A stretch of 62,970 nt of DNA from contig JAJYAC010000005.1 of assembly GCA_021779735.1 (NCBI GenBank), forward strand, positions 1 through 62,970, in the 5' to 3' direction. A model generated the notes under the pieces. It searched no databases. It was given only the letters and a program-made list of their open reading frames with translations, and had not been told where the DNA came from. Below, in pieces: positions 8,550-16,958 of this stretch (within the stretch, counting starts at the first letter, position 1; each line of letters starts with the position of its first letter). Source of the DNA: Actinomycetes bacterium (GTDB lineage: Bacteria > Actinomycetota > Acidimicrobiia > Acidimicrobiales > RAAP-2). Made by a program: the position numbers and the translations under genes.

Positions 8550-10501
8550 CGGGCGTGACGCCCTTTGCGTTGACGCCGCGAGGTGCGCCACCACCACACG
8601 GCGAGCACCGCGAGGGAGGCGAACGTCAAGAGGTATCCCACGAGCGAGGCGCCCGCGATTCGCAGTTGAATCGCCGCGCGGGCGAGTTGAATTTGCCCGT
8701 TGGGCGTGGTGAGGGTGACCTCGAGAGTGGAGCTGCTGGCGTGGGAGTTGCCGATCGGCACGCGCAGTGACGTCGCGGGCGAGCTCAGTGTCACGGGGAT
8801 CGTCCGGCCGTCGGGAAAGGTGACGCCCCCCGCGTCGACGTGGACGGCCACGGTGACGGGGTAGGGCGCGCGCGAGATGAGGGTCACGGGAAGCGCCGAG
8901 CCGGTCCCGGCCAGGGTGATCGCACTGGGGTCGATGGAAAACTGCTCGAGTTGCGTGCTGAGGAAGTCACTGGCGCGCGAGATGAGGTTTTGACGCGCCG
9001 AGGCCGAACCAATGATTTCTGCGCTGGCGACCGAGACGCGAAGGCCCTGGCTCACCGACTTCGACGCGACGGCGTCGGCGTAGGACGTCACGGCCCCAAT
9101 GAGCGTGCGCAGCGTGTCAACGTTGCGCGCGGACCAGGCCGGTTCGGACCCTCGCAGCAGCGCGCGTGTCGCGGGCGCGCCGTTAGTTGCCACGAGTGAG
9201 GAGTCGAAGCTCGGCGTCAAGCTCGCGGCGTGAACGAAGGGGCTGTGACGAAGCCCGGTGAAGAACTGGTCGAGGAAGGCCGGAGACGTGTAGGCCAGGG
9301 GAGCGCTCAGGACGACGTTACGTACCGCGGGCGCGTTGGGGGCCTCGTAGTGCAAGAACGCGAGCATGGCGAGGGTCATCGCCGCGCGTCGACCTGGTTC
9401 GATTGAGGTGTCCATGGCCAAGCTCGCGAGCGGATCGTCGGTGGCGAGGGCGGTCAGCGACAGGCCACCGACGTGAAAGGGAGCCCCCCACGTCAGTGTC
9501 GTCGACGGCGTGACGCTGAGGGCGCCTTCGGGCACCACGACGTCGCGCACGCCGATGCGCGAGAGTGCGACGACGCTGGCCAGGGAGGGGGTGCCCGAGA
9601 GCACGAGCGGCGAGTCGACGAAGCGACCGTTGAGGGTCGTGAGCAGGTCGCTCGTCAGGCTCAGCTGTAGCGCGACTTGGGTGGAGAGGCCGTGGGTGGC
9701 GAGCCCCCCGAAATCGATCGTCGACGGGGGCGCGGCCACCGCGCGATGGAGGGGGTTGGCGAGAGCGCGGGCCAGAGCGCCGCGCCAGGCACTGGCGAGC
9801 GCCGACGTTCCCTGTAGTGCGTCGTTGAGTGCGCGGTAGTCGAGCCCCAGGCTGAGGGGAAGGTTCTGGTCCGCGATCGTGCGCAAGGCGCGAGTGGCTC
9901 GTTGACCGTGAGTCCAGGCGGAGGGCCCCACGGTAGAGATCCACTCGAGTGAGAGCGGACGTAGCACGCGACTTGACTGAAGGGCGAGTAGCGACCACTC
10001 CCGGCGAACGAACGTGCCGTTGCTCACGGTAAAGAGGAGGGGGTACACGCCGTCACAGGTAGCGCGCCGACACGAGAGCCGCAGGTCGAGTGCTCTCGCA
10101 CCACAGGGCTCACTCGTGCTCGCCGCGCCTCCCGCGAGAAGCTCGATGGTGAAAGTGCGAGTGCGCGTCGGCGCGCAGTCGAGGTGCACGGCGCCGCTCG
10201 TGGCGAGGGGTGGGCTCGACAGTCCGGTGCCATTGATGATGGGATCCAGGGCGGAGCGGGTGACCGCGTGGGCGTAGAGAGCGACGCGCAAGGTACCGGT
10301 AAAGCGCGAAGCGAAGCTGAGGCCGAGGTGAAAGCGCGCGACACCGCGCGCCGTGAGGCTCGCGGACGCGTCTTGGTGGGTGACGCTAAAGGAGGGCGCG
10401 CCCGCTGGTAGCGCCCCCGCGCTCGAGGGCCAGACCAGCGATGCGAGGCTGAGAAGAACGACGCCGAGCGCCCGCCACCAGGAAGAAAGTCGGTGGAACA
10501 T
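8546..10501 (-). CDS. DUF6049-like secreted/membrane-anchored protein
   Basis: A 651-residue protein with an N-terminal signal segment (about 10-30, SSWWRALGVVLLSLASLVW, then an AGA cleavage-like site), a long extracellular region, and one C-terminal transmembrane helix (about 622-642) followed by a basic RRQRKGRHAR tail. It matches the size, topology and position of the large exported protein that precedes MviN in actinobacteria. Function unknown; it is probably linked to cell-wall assembly because it is translationally coupled to murJ. GGAGACAC upstream supports ATG 10501. Cysteine pairs occur only in the N-terminal third. Confidence 0.8.
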   Translation of the reverse strand: MFHRLSSWWRALGVVLLSLASLVWPSSAGALPAGAPSFSVTHQDASASLTARGVARFHLGLSFASRFTGTLRVALYAHAVTRSALDPIINGTGLSSPPLATSGAVHLDCAPTRTRTFTIELLAGGAASTSEPCGARALDLRLSCRRATCDGVYPLLFTVSNGTFVRREWSLLALQSSRVLRPLSLEWISTVGPSAWTHGQRATRALRTIADQNLPLSLGLDYRALNDALQGTSALASAWRGALARALANPLHRAVAAPPSTIDFGGLATHGLSTQVALQLSLTSDLLTTLNGRFVDSPLVLSGTPSLASVVALSRIGVRDVVVPEGALSVTPSTTLTWGAPFHVGGLSLTALATDDPLASLAMDTSIEPGRRAAMTLAMLAFLHYEAPNAPAVRNVVLSAPLAYTSPAFLDQFFTGLRHSPFVHAASLTPSFDSSLVATNGAPATRALLRGSEPAWSARNVDTLRTLIGAVTSYADAVASKSVSQGLRVSVASAEIIGSASARQNLISRASDFLSTQLEQFSIDPSAITLAGTGSALPVTLISRAPYPVTVAVHVDAGGVTFPDGRTIPVTLSSPATSLRVPIGNSHASSSTLEVTLTTPNGQIQLARAAIQLRIAGASLVGYLLTFASLAVLAVWWWRTSRRQRKGRHAR

Positions 10502-10560
10502 GTGTCTCCAGGCTACCGTCGGCGGACCTCGGGACCGGGAGCCAGTACCCTACAGTCGCC

Positions 10561-11985
10561 GTGACCTCGACTGACTCGACCCTCGACCGCCTGACGGAGA
10601 TCGCCCAGATCGCCGCGCCGCTCGCGCGGGCGTTCTCTGACGCCGGCTACCAGCTCTACGCGGTGGGCGGCTCGGTGCGTGACGCCCTGGTCGGCGGCCC
10701 CCTGGGCGAGCTCGAGGAGATCGACTTCACGACCGACGCCCGGCCCGACGAGATCGCCCGACTGATGGCTCCGCTCTGTGGCGCACTCTGGGAGCAGGGT
10801 CGCGCCTTCGGCACGATCGGCGGAAACCTCAGAGCGAGCGGCGTGACGGCCGAGGTGACGACGTTTCGCTCCGAGGCGTACGTTGATCACTCGCGTAAGC
10901 CCGCCGTGCAGTGGGGCGACTCACTGGCGGTGGATCTGTCGCGTCGCGACTTCACGATCAACGCGCTGGCTCTGGACGTCGTGGCTCTCACCCTCGAAAC
11001 GCCCGGTGTCCAGACGCTGTTCGACTTCTTCGGGGGAGTGGTCGACTTGCACGAGCGCGTCTTGCGCACTCCCACCGACGCGGGGGGGCTCTTTCGCGAC
11101 GACCCCCTGCGGATGCTGCGCGCCGCCCGATTCGCGGCGCGCTTTCACTTGCGCATCGATTCCGCCGTCGAAGACGCCGCGCGTGAGAACGCGTCGAAGT
11201 TGGCCATCGTCTCAGCGGAGCGCATCCGGGGCGAGCTCGACCTGCTCATGATGACCGAGCGTCCGTCCCTGGGTCTGGACTTCCTCGTTCGTACGGGACT
11301 GGCCGACCAGTTTCTCCCCGAGCTGTCGGGACTCAAGCTCGAACAGGATCCGATCCATCGGCACAAGGACGTTCTCGCCCACACCTGGGCCGTCGTCGAT
11401 CGGACGTCGCGCGATCTCGTATTGCGTCTCGCGGCGCTCTTTCACGACGTGGGCAAGCCCGCCACTCGTGCGATCACTCCCGAGGGCGTCACGTTTCGCT
11501 TCCACGAGATCGTCGGCGCCAAGATGACCAAGAAGCGCATGATCGCGCTGAAGTACTCACAAGAGGTCATCGACGACGTCGTCGCCCTCGTCGAACTTCA
11601 CCTGCGCTTTCACACCTATCAGATGGGCTGGAGCGACAAGGCGGTGCGCCGCTACGTGCGTGACGCCGGTCCCCTGCTCGAGAGGCTCAACGAACTGACG
11701 CGCTGTGACGCGACGACGCGCAACGTGCGAAAGGCCGCGACCTTCGCGCGTCGCATGGACGAGCTCGAAGAACGCGTGGTCGAGCTGCGCGAGCGCGAGG
11801 ATCTCTCGCGACTGCGTCCGGCGCTCGATGGCGTCGCGGTGATGGCGGTGCTGGGTCTCTCGCCCGGACCCGCGGTGGGCCGCGCGCTCGACTTCTTGAT
11901 GGAGATCCGCCTCGACGAGGGTGAGATCAGCGAGGCCGAGGCCACCATTCGCCTTCGCGAATGGTGGGCCGACCAGGAAGACTAG
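10561..11985 (+). CDS. CCA tRNA nucleotidyltransferase / poly(A) polymerase family with HD domain
   Basis: A 474-residue class II nucleotidyltransferase that would add or repair the 3'-CCA of tRNA. The head motif GGSVRD is at residues 36-41. The catalytic carboxylate pair is E53-I-D55, not the usual DxD. The RNA-binding neck with [19 protein letters not shown] follows, and an HD phosphohydrolase motif (LFHDVGKP) is near residue 295. The GTG start lies 59 bases from the divergent DUF6049 gene. The position matches pcnA of mycobacteria. The stop shares the palindrome CTAG with the convergent ino1 stop. Confidence 0.92.
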   Translation: MTSTDSTLDRLTEIAQIAAPLARAFSDAGYQLYAVGGSVRDALVGGPLGELEEIDFTTDARPDEIARLMAPLCGALWEQGRAFGTIGGNLRASGVTAEVTTFRSEAYVDHSRKPAVQWGDSLAVDLSRRDFTINALALDVVALTLETPGVQTLFDFFGGVVDLHERVLRTPTDAGGLFRDDPLRMLRAARFAARFHLRIDSAVEDAARENASKLAIVSAERIRGELDLLMMTERPSLGLDFLVRTGLADQFLPELSGLKLEQDPIHRHKDVLAHTWAVVDRTSRDLVLRLAALFHDVGKPATRAITPEGVTFRFHEIVGAKMTKKRMIALKYSQEVIDDVVALVELHLRFHTYQMGWSDKAVRRYVRDAGPLLERLNELTRCDATTRNVRKAATFARRMDELEERVVELREREDLSRLRPALDGVAVMAVLGLSPGPAVGRALDFLMEIRLDEGEISEAEATIRLREWWADQED

Positions 11986-13073
11986 GGCCAGACGGGGTTG
12001 TCGGCGCCGTCGGCGAAGGCAACGACCATGTCGTGAGCCACGTCGTCGTGGAACTGCACCGGCGGGGACTTCATGAAGTAGGCCGAGGGTCCGATGATCG
12101 GTCCGCCGATGCCACGGTCTAGGGCAACCTTCGCGCAGCGCACCGCGTCGATGATGACGCCCGCGGAGTTGGGTGAGTCCCAGACCTCGAGCTTCAGTTC
12201 GACGTTGAGGGGCACGTCACCGAAGTTACGTCCCTCCATGCGGATGTAGGCCCACTTGCGGTCATGGAGCCACGGCACGTGATCACTGGGTCCGATGTGC
12301 ACGTCGTCGGGACCCAGGTGGCTGGTCTCGAGCTGGCTGGTCACGGCCTGGGTCTTGGAGACCTTCTTGGACTCGAGGCGTTCGCGGTCGAGCATGTTCT
12401 TGAAGTCCATGTTGCCGCCGACGTTGAGCTGGTACGTGTGATCGAGCGTCAGGCCGCGGTCCTCAAAGAGACGCGCCAGCACGCGGTGGACGATCGTGGC
12501 ACCCACTTGACTCTTGATGTCATCACCGATGATCGGCACACCGGCCGCGGTGAACTTGGCGGCCCACACCGGGTCCGAGGCAATGAACACGGGAATCGCG
12601 TTGACGAAGGCGACGCCAGCGTCGAGGGCTGCTTGGGCGTAGTGGCGCTGAGCTTCTTCTGAACCCACCGGTAGGTAGGACACGAGGACCTCGGCGCGCG
12701 CGTCGCGCAACGCCTGGGCGACGTCGACGGGCTCGGCCGGCGACTCCTCGATGGAGGCGCGGTAGTACTTGTTCAGGCCGTCCATAGTCGGCCCGCGCTG
12801 GACGGTCACGCCGAGGGAGGGGACCGTCGCGAACTTAATGGTGTTGTTCTGACCACCGTCGATGGCCTTGCCGAGGTCGTTGCCAACCTTGGAGGCGTCG
12901 ACGTCAAAGGCCGCCACAAACTCGAGGTCGGCGACGTGGTAGCCCCCGAGGACGACGTGCATCAGGCCTGGTACGTCATCGCCCGCCTTGGCGTCCTTGT
13001 AGTACGTCACGCCCTGGATGAGCGAACTGGCGCAGTTCCCGACGCCGGCGATGGCCACGCGAATGTTCTTCAT
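11982..13073 (-). CDS. ino1: Inositol-3-phosphate synthase
   Basis: A 363-residue myo-inositol-1-phosphate synthase that converts glucose 6-phosphate to inositol 3-phosphate with NAD, the entry to phosphatidylinositol and mycothiol-type metabolites. The NAD-binding [14 protein letters not shown] is at about 8-21; [15 protein letters not shown] and [11 protein letters not shown] are family blocks of the short actinobacterial/archaeal form. AAGAAAGGAAAG precedes ATG 13073. It is downstream of a PadR regulator on the same strand, the same pairing as in mycobacteria. Confidence 0.95.
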   Translation of the reverse strand: MKNIRVAIAGVGNCASSLIQGVTYYKDAKAGDDVPGLMHVVLGGYHVADLEFVAAFDVDASKVGNDLGKAIDGGQNNTIKFATVPSLGVTVQRGPTMDGLNKYYRASIEESPAEPVDVAQALRDARAEVLVSYLPVGSEEAQRHYAQAALDAGVAFVNAIPVFIASDPVWAAKFTAAGVPIIGDDIKSQVGATIVHRVLARLFEDRGLTLDHTYQLNVGGNMDFKNMLDRERLESKKVSKTQAVTSQLETSHLGPDDVHIGPSDHVPWLHDRKWAYIRMEGRNFGDVPLNVELKLEVWDSPNSAGVIIDAVRCAKVALDRGIGGPIIGPSAYFMKSPPVQFHDDVAHDMVVAFADGADNPVWP

Positions 13074-13085
13074 GGCTTTCCTTTC

Positions 13086-13712
13086 TTACTTCGCGTCTCG
13101 TGCGAAGGATGGAGGGTTGGTGTCACTTCGTTCGGTGGACAGAAGGTTGTCGATCCACGCGAGATCGAGCTCGACGCCTCGCGCGGCGTGTTCCATCACG
13201 CTGCGCGCGTACGAGTCGAGTTCGGCGTTGTGCGAGCTCGCGCGCACCTCGGCGAGACGTTCGAGCAGGTCGGCCCGACGTCGCTCGAGAAGTCCCACGC
13301 GCAAGCTGGGTGTCAGGTACTTCGCCAGTGCCATGCGCAGCGAGAAACCTTTGGCGTCGTCGAGGGTCGCGGGATTCGCGAGCAACTCGACGAACTCTTG
13401 GCGGCCGCGCTCGGTGATGCGATAGACCTTGCGCCCGCGTCGTCCCAGGCCGGTGCCACTGCGCAGGGTACGCATTGCCGCGCGCTCGCCCGACAACGAA
13501 CCGGTCGAGAGCGAGCTCAGGCGTACGTCTGCGGCGACCGCTTCGACGCTGCCGTGGCGCTCAAGTCGGGCCAGCGCCGGATAGATCGAGCCAAAGGACA
13601 CGTTGGCTGAGACGCCGAGGCGATCGCGCAACTGGGAGCGGATCTCGTAGCCGTGGTGGTCACGGTCCATGAGTAGCCCCAGGATGGCGATGTCTAACAC
13701 GCGAATCATCAT
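13086..13712 (-). CDS. PadR family transcriptional regulator
   Basis: A 208-residue PadR/Vir-type regulator. The winged helix is at about 1-110 (LDIAILGLLMDRDHHGYEIRSQL, then SIYPALARLERHG), with a C-terminal dimerisation helix bundle. There are two adjacent ATG codons (13712, 13709) and no Shine-Dalgarno sequence, so the message may be leaderless. The frame stays open far upstream, but that extension is arginine/proline noise opposite the next gene. It sits 12 bases before ino1 and likely controls it. A palindrome upstream probably serves as its own operator. Confidence 0.88.
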   Translation of the reverse strand: MMIRVLDIAILGLLMDRDHHGYEIRSQLRDRLGVSANVSFGSIYPALARLERHGSVEAVAADVRLSSLSTGSLSGERAAMRTLRSGTGLGRRGRKVYRITERGRQEFVELLANPATLDDAKGFSLRMALAKYLTPSLRVGLLERRRADLLERLAEVRASSHNAELDSYARSVMEHAARGVELDLAWIDNLLSTERSDTNPPSFARDAK

Positions 13713-13718
13713 ATCACA

Positions 13719-13730
13719 TCGATATATCGA
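13719..13730. promoter_or_regulatory. Candidate PadR operator
   Basis: TCGATATATCGA is a perfect 12-bp palindrome six bases upstream of the padR start codon. AT-rich ATATCGATAT-like palindromes at the promoter are typical autoregulatory PadR sites in actinobacteria. It lies in the 71-bp space shared with the divergent DUF5318 gene and could affect both. Confidence 0.55.
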
Positions 13731-13783
13731 ACTGCCAGGGCCGTGCGCTCCAGCGAAACAAGCCGGATGTAGTCTCGCCGGTA

Positions 13784-14200
13784 ATGGAACGACGGCTGGG
13801 ATCGAGCAGCGCCGACGGAGCGGTGGTGGAGTTCGGTCTCGTTCGTCACGCCCTCTTGGCCAAGGTGGCGGCCGGGCAGCTGCGCTACGAGGACATCTGT
13901 GACGCTCACCCCGAGCTCTTGCGAGCCGCGACCCACATCGGGCGCGCCTCGGGCGAGGTCTGCCCGGTCTGTCACGACCACGACCTCGTCGAGGTGACGT
14001 ACGTCTTTGGAGCTCGCCTGCCCCCGGGCGGGACGTGTCCGACGAGTCGCGCCGAGCTCGCGCGACTTGAGCGCCGTGAGGAGCCGGTGCAGTGTTACGC
14101 CGTTGAGGTGTGCGTGGGATGTCGCTTCCACCACCTCGTACGCAGGTGGTCCGCGGGGGGCAAGCGTTCGCGCAAGGTCGCCCGAGAGGTGTCCCAGTGA
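13784..14200 (+). CDS. DUF5318 family zinc-ribbon-like protein
   Basis: A 138-residue actinobacterial protein of unknown function. The N-terminal part (VEFGLVRHALLAKVAAGQ, then CDAHPELLRAA) and the two cysteine pairs CPVCHDHD and CVGCRFHHLVRRW match the DUF5318 family, which in mycobacteria is also next to the PadR-ino1 genes. The four cysteines suggest a zinc ribbon. The stop overlaps the panB GTG start by four bases (GTGA), so it is coupled to pantothenate synthesis here, whereas mycobacteria have a penicillin-binding protein in that slot. Confidence 0.82.
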   Translation: MERRLGSSSADGAVVEFGLVRHALLAKVAAGQLRYEDICDAHPELLRAATHIGRASGEVCPVCHDHDLVEVTYVFGARLPPGGTCPTSRAELARLERREEPVQCYAVEVCVGCRFHHLVRRWSAGGKRSRKVAREVSQ

Positions 14201-15018
14201 GCCTGTCGGCGCCCGCGATCCGCGCGCGCAAGCGTTCGCGTGGCGACGCGCCCCTGGTGATGGTGACCGCCTACGACGAGCCCTCAGCCCGCTACGCCGA
14301 CGCGGCGGGCGTCGACATCATCCTCGTGGGCGACTCGATGGCCAACGTCGTGCTGGGTCAAACGGACACGCTGCACCTGTCCGTCGAGGAGATGGCCCAC
14401 CACGTCGCCGCCGTCGCCGCAGCTCATCCACTCGCCCACGTGGTGGCGGACATGCCGTGGATGAGTTACCACGTCGGCTGGGCCGACGCCGTGCGAAACG
14501 CCGCCGTGCTCGTGCGCTCGGGCGCCCAGAGCGTCAAACTCGAGGGAGGCCACGAGCGTCTCGAGGTCGTTCGCGCGCTCCTCGACGCCGAGATCCCGGT
14601 GATGGGCCACCTCGGCCTCACCCCGCAAAGTGTGCTCGCCTTCGGCGGCTTCAAGGTCCAGGCCAAGTCGCGCGAGGCGGCCAAGTTGTTGGTCGAAGAC
14701 GCCTTACTCCTTCAAGAAGTGGGGGTCTACGCGATCGTGATCGAGGGCGTGCCGCGACTGGTCGGTTCCGAGGTGACGGCGGCCCTGGAGATCCCCACCA
14801 TCGGAATCGGAGCGGGACCCGACACGGACGGTCAGGTGTTGGTCTTTCACGACCTGCTCGGGATGACGAGCCGCAAGCCGGCGCGCTTCGTGCGGCAGTA
14901 CGCCCAGGTCGGCGAGGTGATCACTGACGCGATCGGCCGCTACGCGGCCGACGTGCGCAGCGGAGCCTTTCCCCGCGAGGACGAGTCCTACTCGAATCCC
15001 GAGGAGCTGACCCACTAG
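14197..15018 (+). CDS. panB: 3-methyl-2-oxobutanoate hydroxymethyltransferase
   Basis: A 273-residue PanB that transfers a hydroxymethyl group from methylene-tetrahydrofolate to 2-oxoisovalerate, the first step of pantothenate/CoA synthesis. Landmarks are MVTAYDEPSARYADAAGVD, LVGDSMANVVLG (metal-binding DS), SVKLEGG, GHLGLTPQS and IPTIGIGAGPDTDGQVLVFHDLLG. GTG 14197 overlaps the upstream stop. A longer in-frame start would overlap the DUF5318 gene by about 90 bases with no homology. No other pan genes are in the window. Confidence 0.95.
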   Translation: MSLSAPAIRARKRSRGDAPLVMVTAYDEPSARYADAAGVDIILVGDSMANVVLGQTDTLHLSVEEMAHHVAAVAAAHPLAHVVADMPWMSYHVGWADAVRNAAVLVRSGAQSVKLEGGHERLEVVRALLDAEIPVMGHLGLTPQSVLAFGGFKVQAKSREAAKLLVEDALLLQEVGVYAIVIEGVPRLVGSEVTAALEIPTIGIGAGPDTDGQVLVFHDLLGMTSRKPARFVRQYAQVGEVITDAIGRYAADVRSGAFPREDESYSNPEELTH

Positions 15019-15051
15019 ACCCGTCGGGCGGGGCGCACTAGACTGAGCGTT

Positions 15052-15100
15052 CCCGCAAACGCGGGACTAGCAACATACCCTGCTCTGTCTTCCGCAGAGC
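15052..15100 (+). promoter_or_regulatory. rpsF leader hairpins, possible S6:S18 binding site
   Basis: Two stem-loops lie in the 117-bp panB-rpsF gap. CCCGC (15052-15056) pairs with GCGGG (15061-15065), and GCTCTG (15082-15087) pairs with CAGAGC (15095-15100) around a loop containing CCG. Many bacteria autoregulate the rpsF operon through a leader hairpin with an unpaired CCG that mimics the S6:S18 site in 16S rRNA. The match is by motif only; the first hairpin could instead end panB transcription. Confidence 0.4.
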
Positions 15101-15135
15101 CCGGCTCGTCCGGACCAGAGGGAAAGGAAACGGCC

Positions 15136-15456
15136 ATGCGGCCCTACGAAACCATGATCGTGTTCGACACCACCGTCGACGCACAGACCATCCAGGTAGC
15201 TCTCGACCGAGCGCTAGAGACAATTCGGACTCACGACGGAAACCCCGGCGCGATCGACCGTTGGGGTAAGCGCCCACTGGCGTACGAGATCAAGAAGCGC
15301 AAGGAGGGCTACTACGTCCTGGTGGAGTTCAGTGGTGAGTCGAACACGGTGACCGAGCTCGACCGCATCCTGACCCTCTCGGACGAGGTCCTGCGCTTCA
15401 AGATCCTTCGTCGTATTCCCAAGACCTCCGCTGCGCGCGTCAGTGCCGAAGCGTAG
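15136..15456 (+). CDS. rpsF: 30S ribosomal protein S6
   Basis: A 106-residue S6 that pairs with S18 in the 30S platform. The family motifs MRPYETMIVFDTTVD, WGKRPLAYEIKKRKEGYY and a C-terminal ending in LRFKILRR are all present. AGGGAAAGGAAA precedes the ATG. It is the first gene of the conserved rpsF-ssb-rpsR-rplI operon. Confidence 0.97.
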   Translation: MRPYETMIVFDTTVDAQTIQVALDRALETIRTHDGNPGAIDRWGKRPLAYEIKKRKEGYYVLVEFSGESNTVTELDRILTLSDEVLRFKILRRIPKTSAARVSAEA

Positions 15457-15476
15457 GTTTCGACCGAGGAGAGAAC

Positions 15477-15923
15477 ATGCCAGATAACTCAATCACCGTC
15501 GTGGGCAACATCACCCGCGACCCGGAACTCAAGTTCCTCAACAGCGGCCAGGCCGCGGTGCGCCTGTCGGTGGCGGTCAATCGCCGTTGGCAGAACCGCC
15601 AGACCCAGGAGTGGGAAGAGCGCGTCTCGTACTTCGAGGTCACGGGCTATGGCGCCATGGCCGAGAACGCCGCCAACTCGCTAGCCAAGGGCACCCGCGT
15701 GATTGTCACCGGGCGCCTCGAGCAGCGCAGCTGGGAGACCGAAAACGGCGACAAGCGCTCCATCGTCGAGATCAACGCCGATGAGATCGCCCCGTCGCTG
15801 CGCTTCGCCACCGCGGTCGTCACGAAGACCCCGCGCGCCGAGGGCGGCAACTTCCGCCCGAGCGAAACCCCCAACCGTCCCGACACCACCAGCAGTTACG
15901 CCTTCGATGAGGAGCCCTTCTAA
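15477..15923 (+). CDS. ssb: Single-stranded DNA-binding protein
   Basis: A 148-residue SSB with an N-terminal OB fold (about 1-110: [54 protein letters not shown]). A short flexible linker ends in the acidic tip AFDEEPF, which recruits replication and repair partners. AGGAGAGAAC precedes the ATG. It sits 20 bases after rpsF, and its stop overlaps the rpsR start (TAATG). Confidence 0.97.
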   Translation: MPDNSITVVGNITRDPELKFLNSGQAAVRLSVAVNRRWQNRQTQEWEERVSYFEVTGYGAMAENAANSLAKGTRVIVTGRLEQRSWETENGDKRSIVEINADEIAPSLRFATAVVTKTPRAEGGNFRPSETPNRPDTTSSYAFDEEPF

Positions 15924-16351
15924 TGCCTCGTATCAATAACCCCAAGCCCCCCAAGCGCGCACCCAAGATCGATAACCGTCGCGTCAAGAAGAAGCCGTGC
16001 TCGTTCTGCCAGCACGGCGTGGGCACGGTGGACTACAAGGATCTGGCCCAGTTGCGCAAGTACATCTCGGACCGCGGCAAGATCCGTGGTCGTCGGGTAT
16101 CAGGCAACTGCCAGCAGCACCAGCGTGACGTGACCGACGCGATCAAGACGGCGCGCGAGCTCGCCCTCCTGCCCTACACCCAGCGCACCGTGACCGAGCG
16201 TCGCGGCGGGCGTGGTGGGCGCGACGGTGGACGCGATGACCGTAATCGGGGCCCGCGCCCGGATCGCGACGCAGTCTCTGAGTCGGCCGAGACCCCCGTT
16301 GAGGTGATCGCGGGCGACGAGGCCACGAGCATGGAAGAGGTGGGCGAGTGA
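15923..16351 (+). CDS. rpsR: 30S ribosomal protein S18 with long C-terminal extension
   Basis: Residues 1-90 are a standard S18 core ([51 protein letters not shown]) with a possible zinc-binding cysteine set. Residues 91-142 are an unusual tail: an Arg/Gly/Asp-rich segment ([18 protein letters not shown]) and then an acidic end. Typical S18 is 75-85 residues, so this one is about 55 longer. The stop overlaps the rplI GTG start, so the extension is not a read-through error in an isolated frame. Confidence 0.95.
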   Translation: MPRINNPKPPKRAPKIDNRRVKKKPCSFCQHGVGTVDYKDLAQLRKYISDRGKIRGRRVSGNCQQHQRDVTDAIKTARELALLPYTQRTVTERRGGRGGRDGGRDDRNRGPRPDRDAVSESAETPVEVIAGDEATSMEEVGE

Positions 16352-16794
16352 AGGTTCTTCTTCGAAGTGACGTTCGCGGCGTCGGACGCCGTGGTGACAT
16401 CGTCGAGGTGAAGGCGGGCTTCGCGCGTAACTACCTCGTGCCCAGTGGACAGGCCATTACGGCGAGCGACTCGATGGAGGCCCAGGCGTCGTGGATGCGC
16501 AAGTCCCGCGACGTGGCCGACGCCAAGAGCCGCGAGGCTGCCGAGACCCAGAAGGCGTTGATTGAGGCCGCGCGCCTGGTGATCAGCGCGCGAGCCGGGA
16601 CCAACGGACGACTGTTCGGTTCGGTAACCGAAGCCGACATCGTGAATTCCCTGCGCAGCGCGACCAATATCTCCCTGGACCGTCACGCGATTCACATGGA
16701 CGAGCACCTCAAGGAAGTGGGCGAGTTCACCGTCACCGCGACGCTCTTTGACGGGGTCGTGGCGAGCGTGACCGGAGAAGTCACCGCCAAGTAG
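16348..16794 (+). CDS. rplI: 50S ribosomal protein L9
   Basis: A 148-residue L9 with the N-terminal RNA-binding domain ([30 protein letters not shown]), the long central helix and the C-terminal domain containing [15 protein letters not shown] 16348 overlaps the rpsR stop. It is the last gene of the operon, and a strong hairpin follows 18 bases after the stop. Confidence 0.97.
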   Translation: MKVLLRSDVRGVGRRGDIVEVKAGFARNYLVPSGQAITASDSMEAQASWMRKSRDVADAKSREAAETQKALIEAARLVISARAGTNGRLFGSVTEADIVNSLRSATNISLDRHAIHMDEHLKEVGEFTVTATLFDGVVASVTGEVTAK

Positions 16795-16811
16795 CGAACG
16801 TTAGACGCGAC

Positions 16812-16846
16812 GCCGGGGCCCTCGGGCCCCGGCGATTCGTGTTTTT
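16812..16846 (+). terminator. Intrinsic terminator after rplI
   Basis: A 9-bp perfect GC stem, GCCGGGGCC (16812-16820) with GGCCCCGGC (16825-16833) and loop CTCG, followed after seven bases by a run of five T. It ends the rpsF-rplI operon before dnaB. Confidence 0.75.
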
Positions 16847-16958
16847 GGGCCCCGTGTCACAGGTGGGAGGCACACTGGGTCGGGACGTAAAGCACAGGAT
16901 TATCCCCATGTTGTTGTTCTTGTCACACACAGGCCACCTGGGCAACCGTTGAGGTCTT

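Noticed and set aside
13713..14231. N-terminal extension of the PadR regulator
   Set aside because: The frame is open but reads as basic noise antisense to the DUF5318 gene, and the winged helix begins right at ATG 13712.
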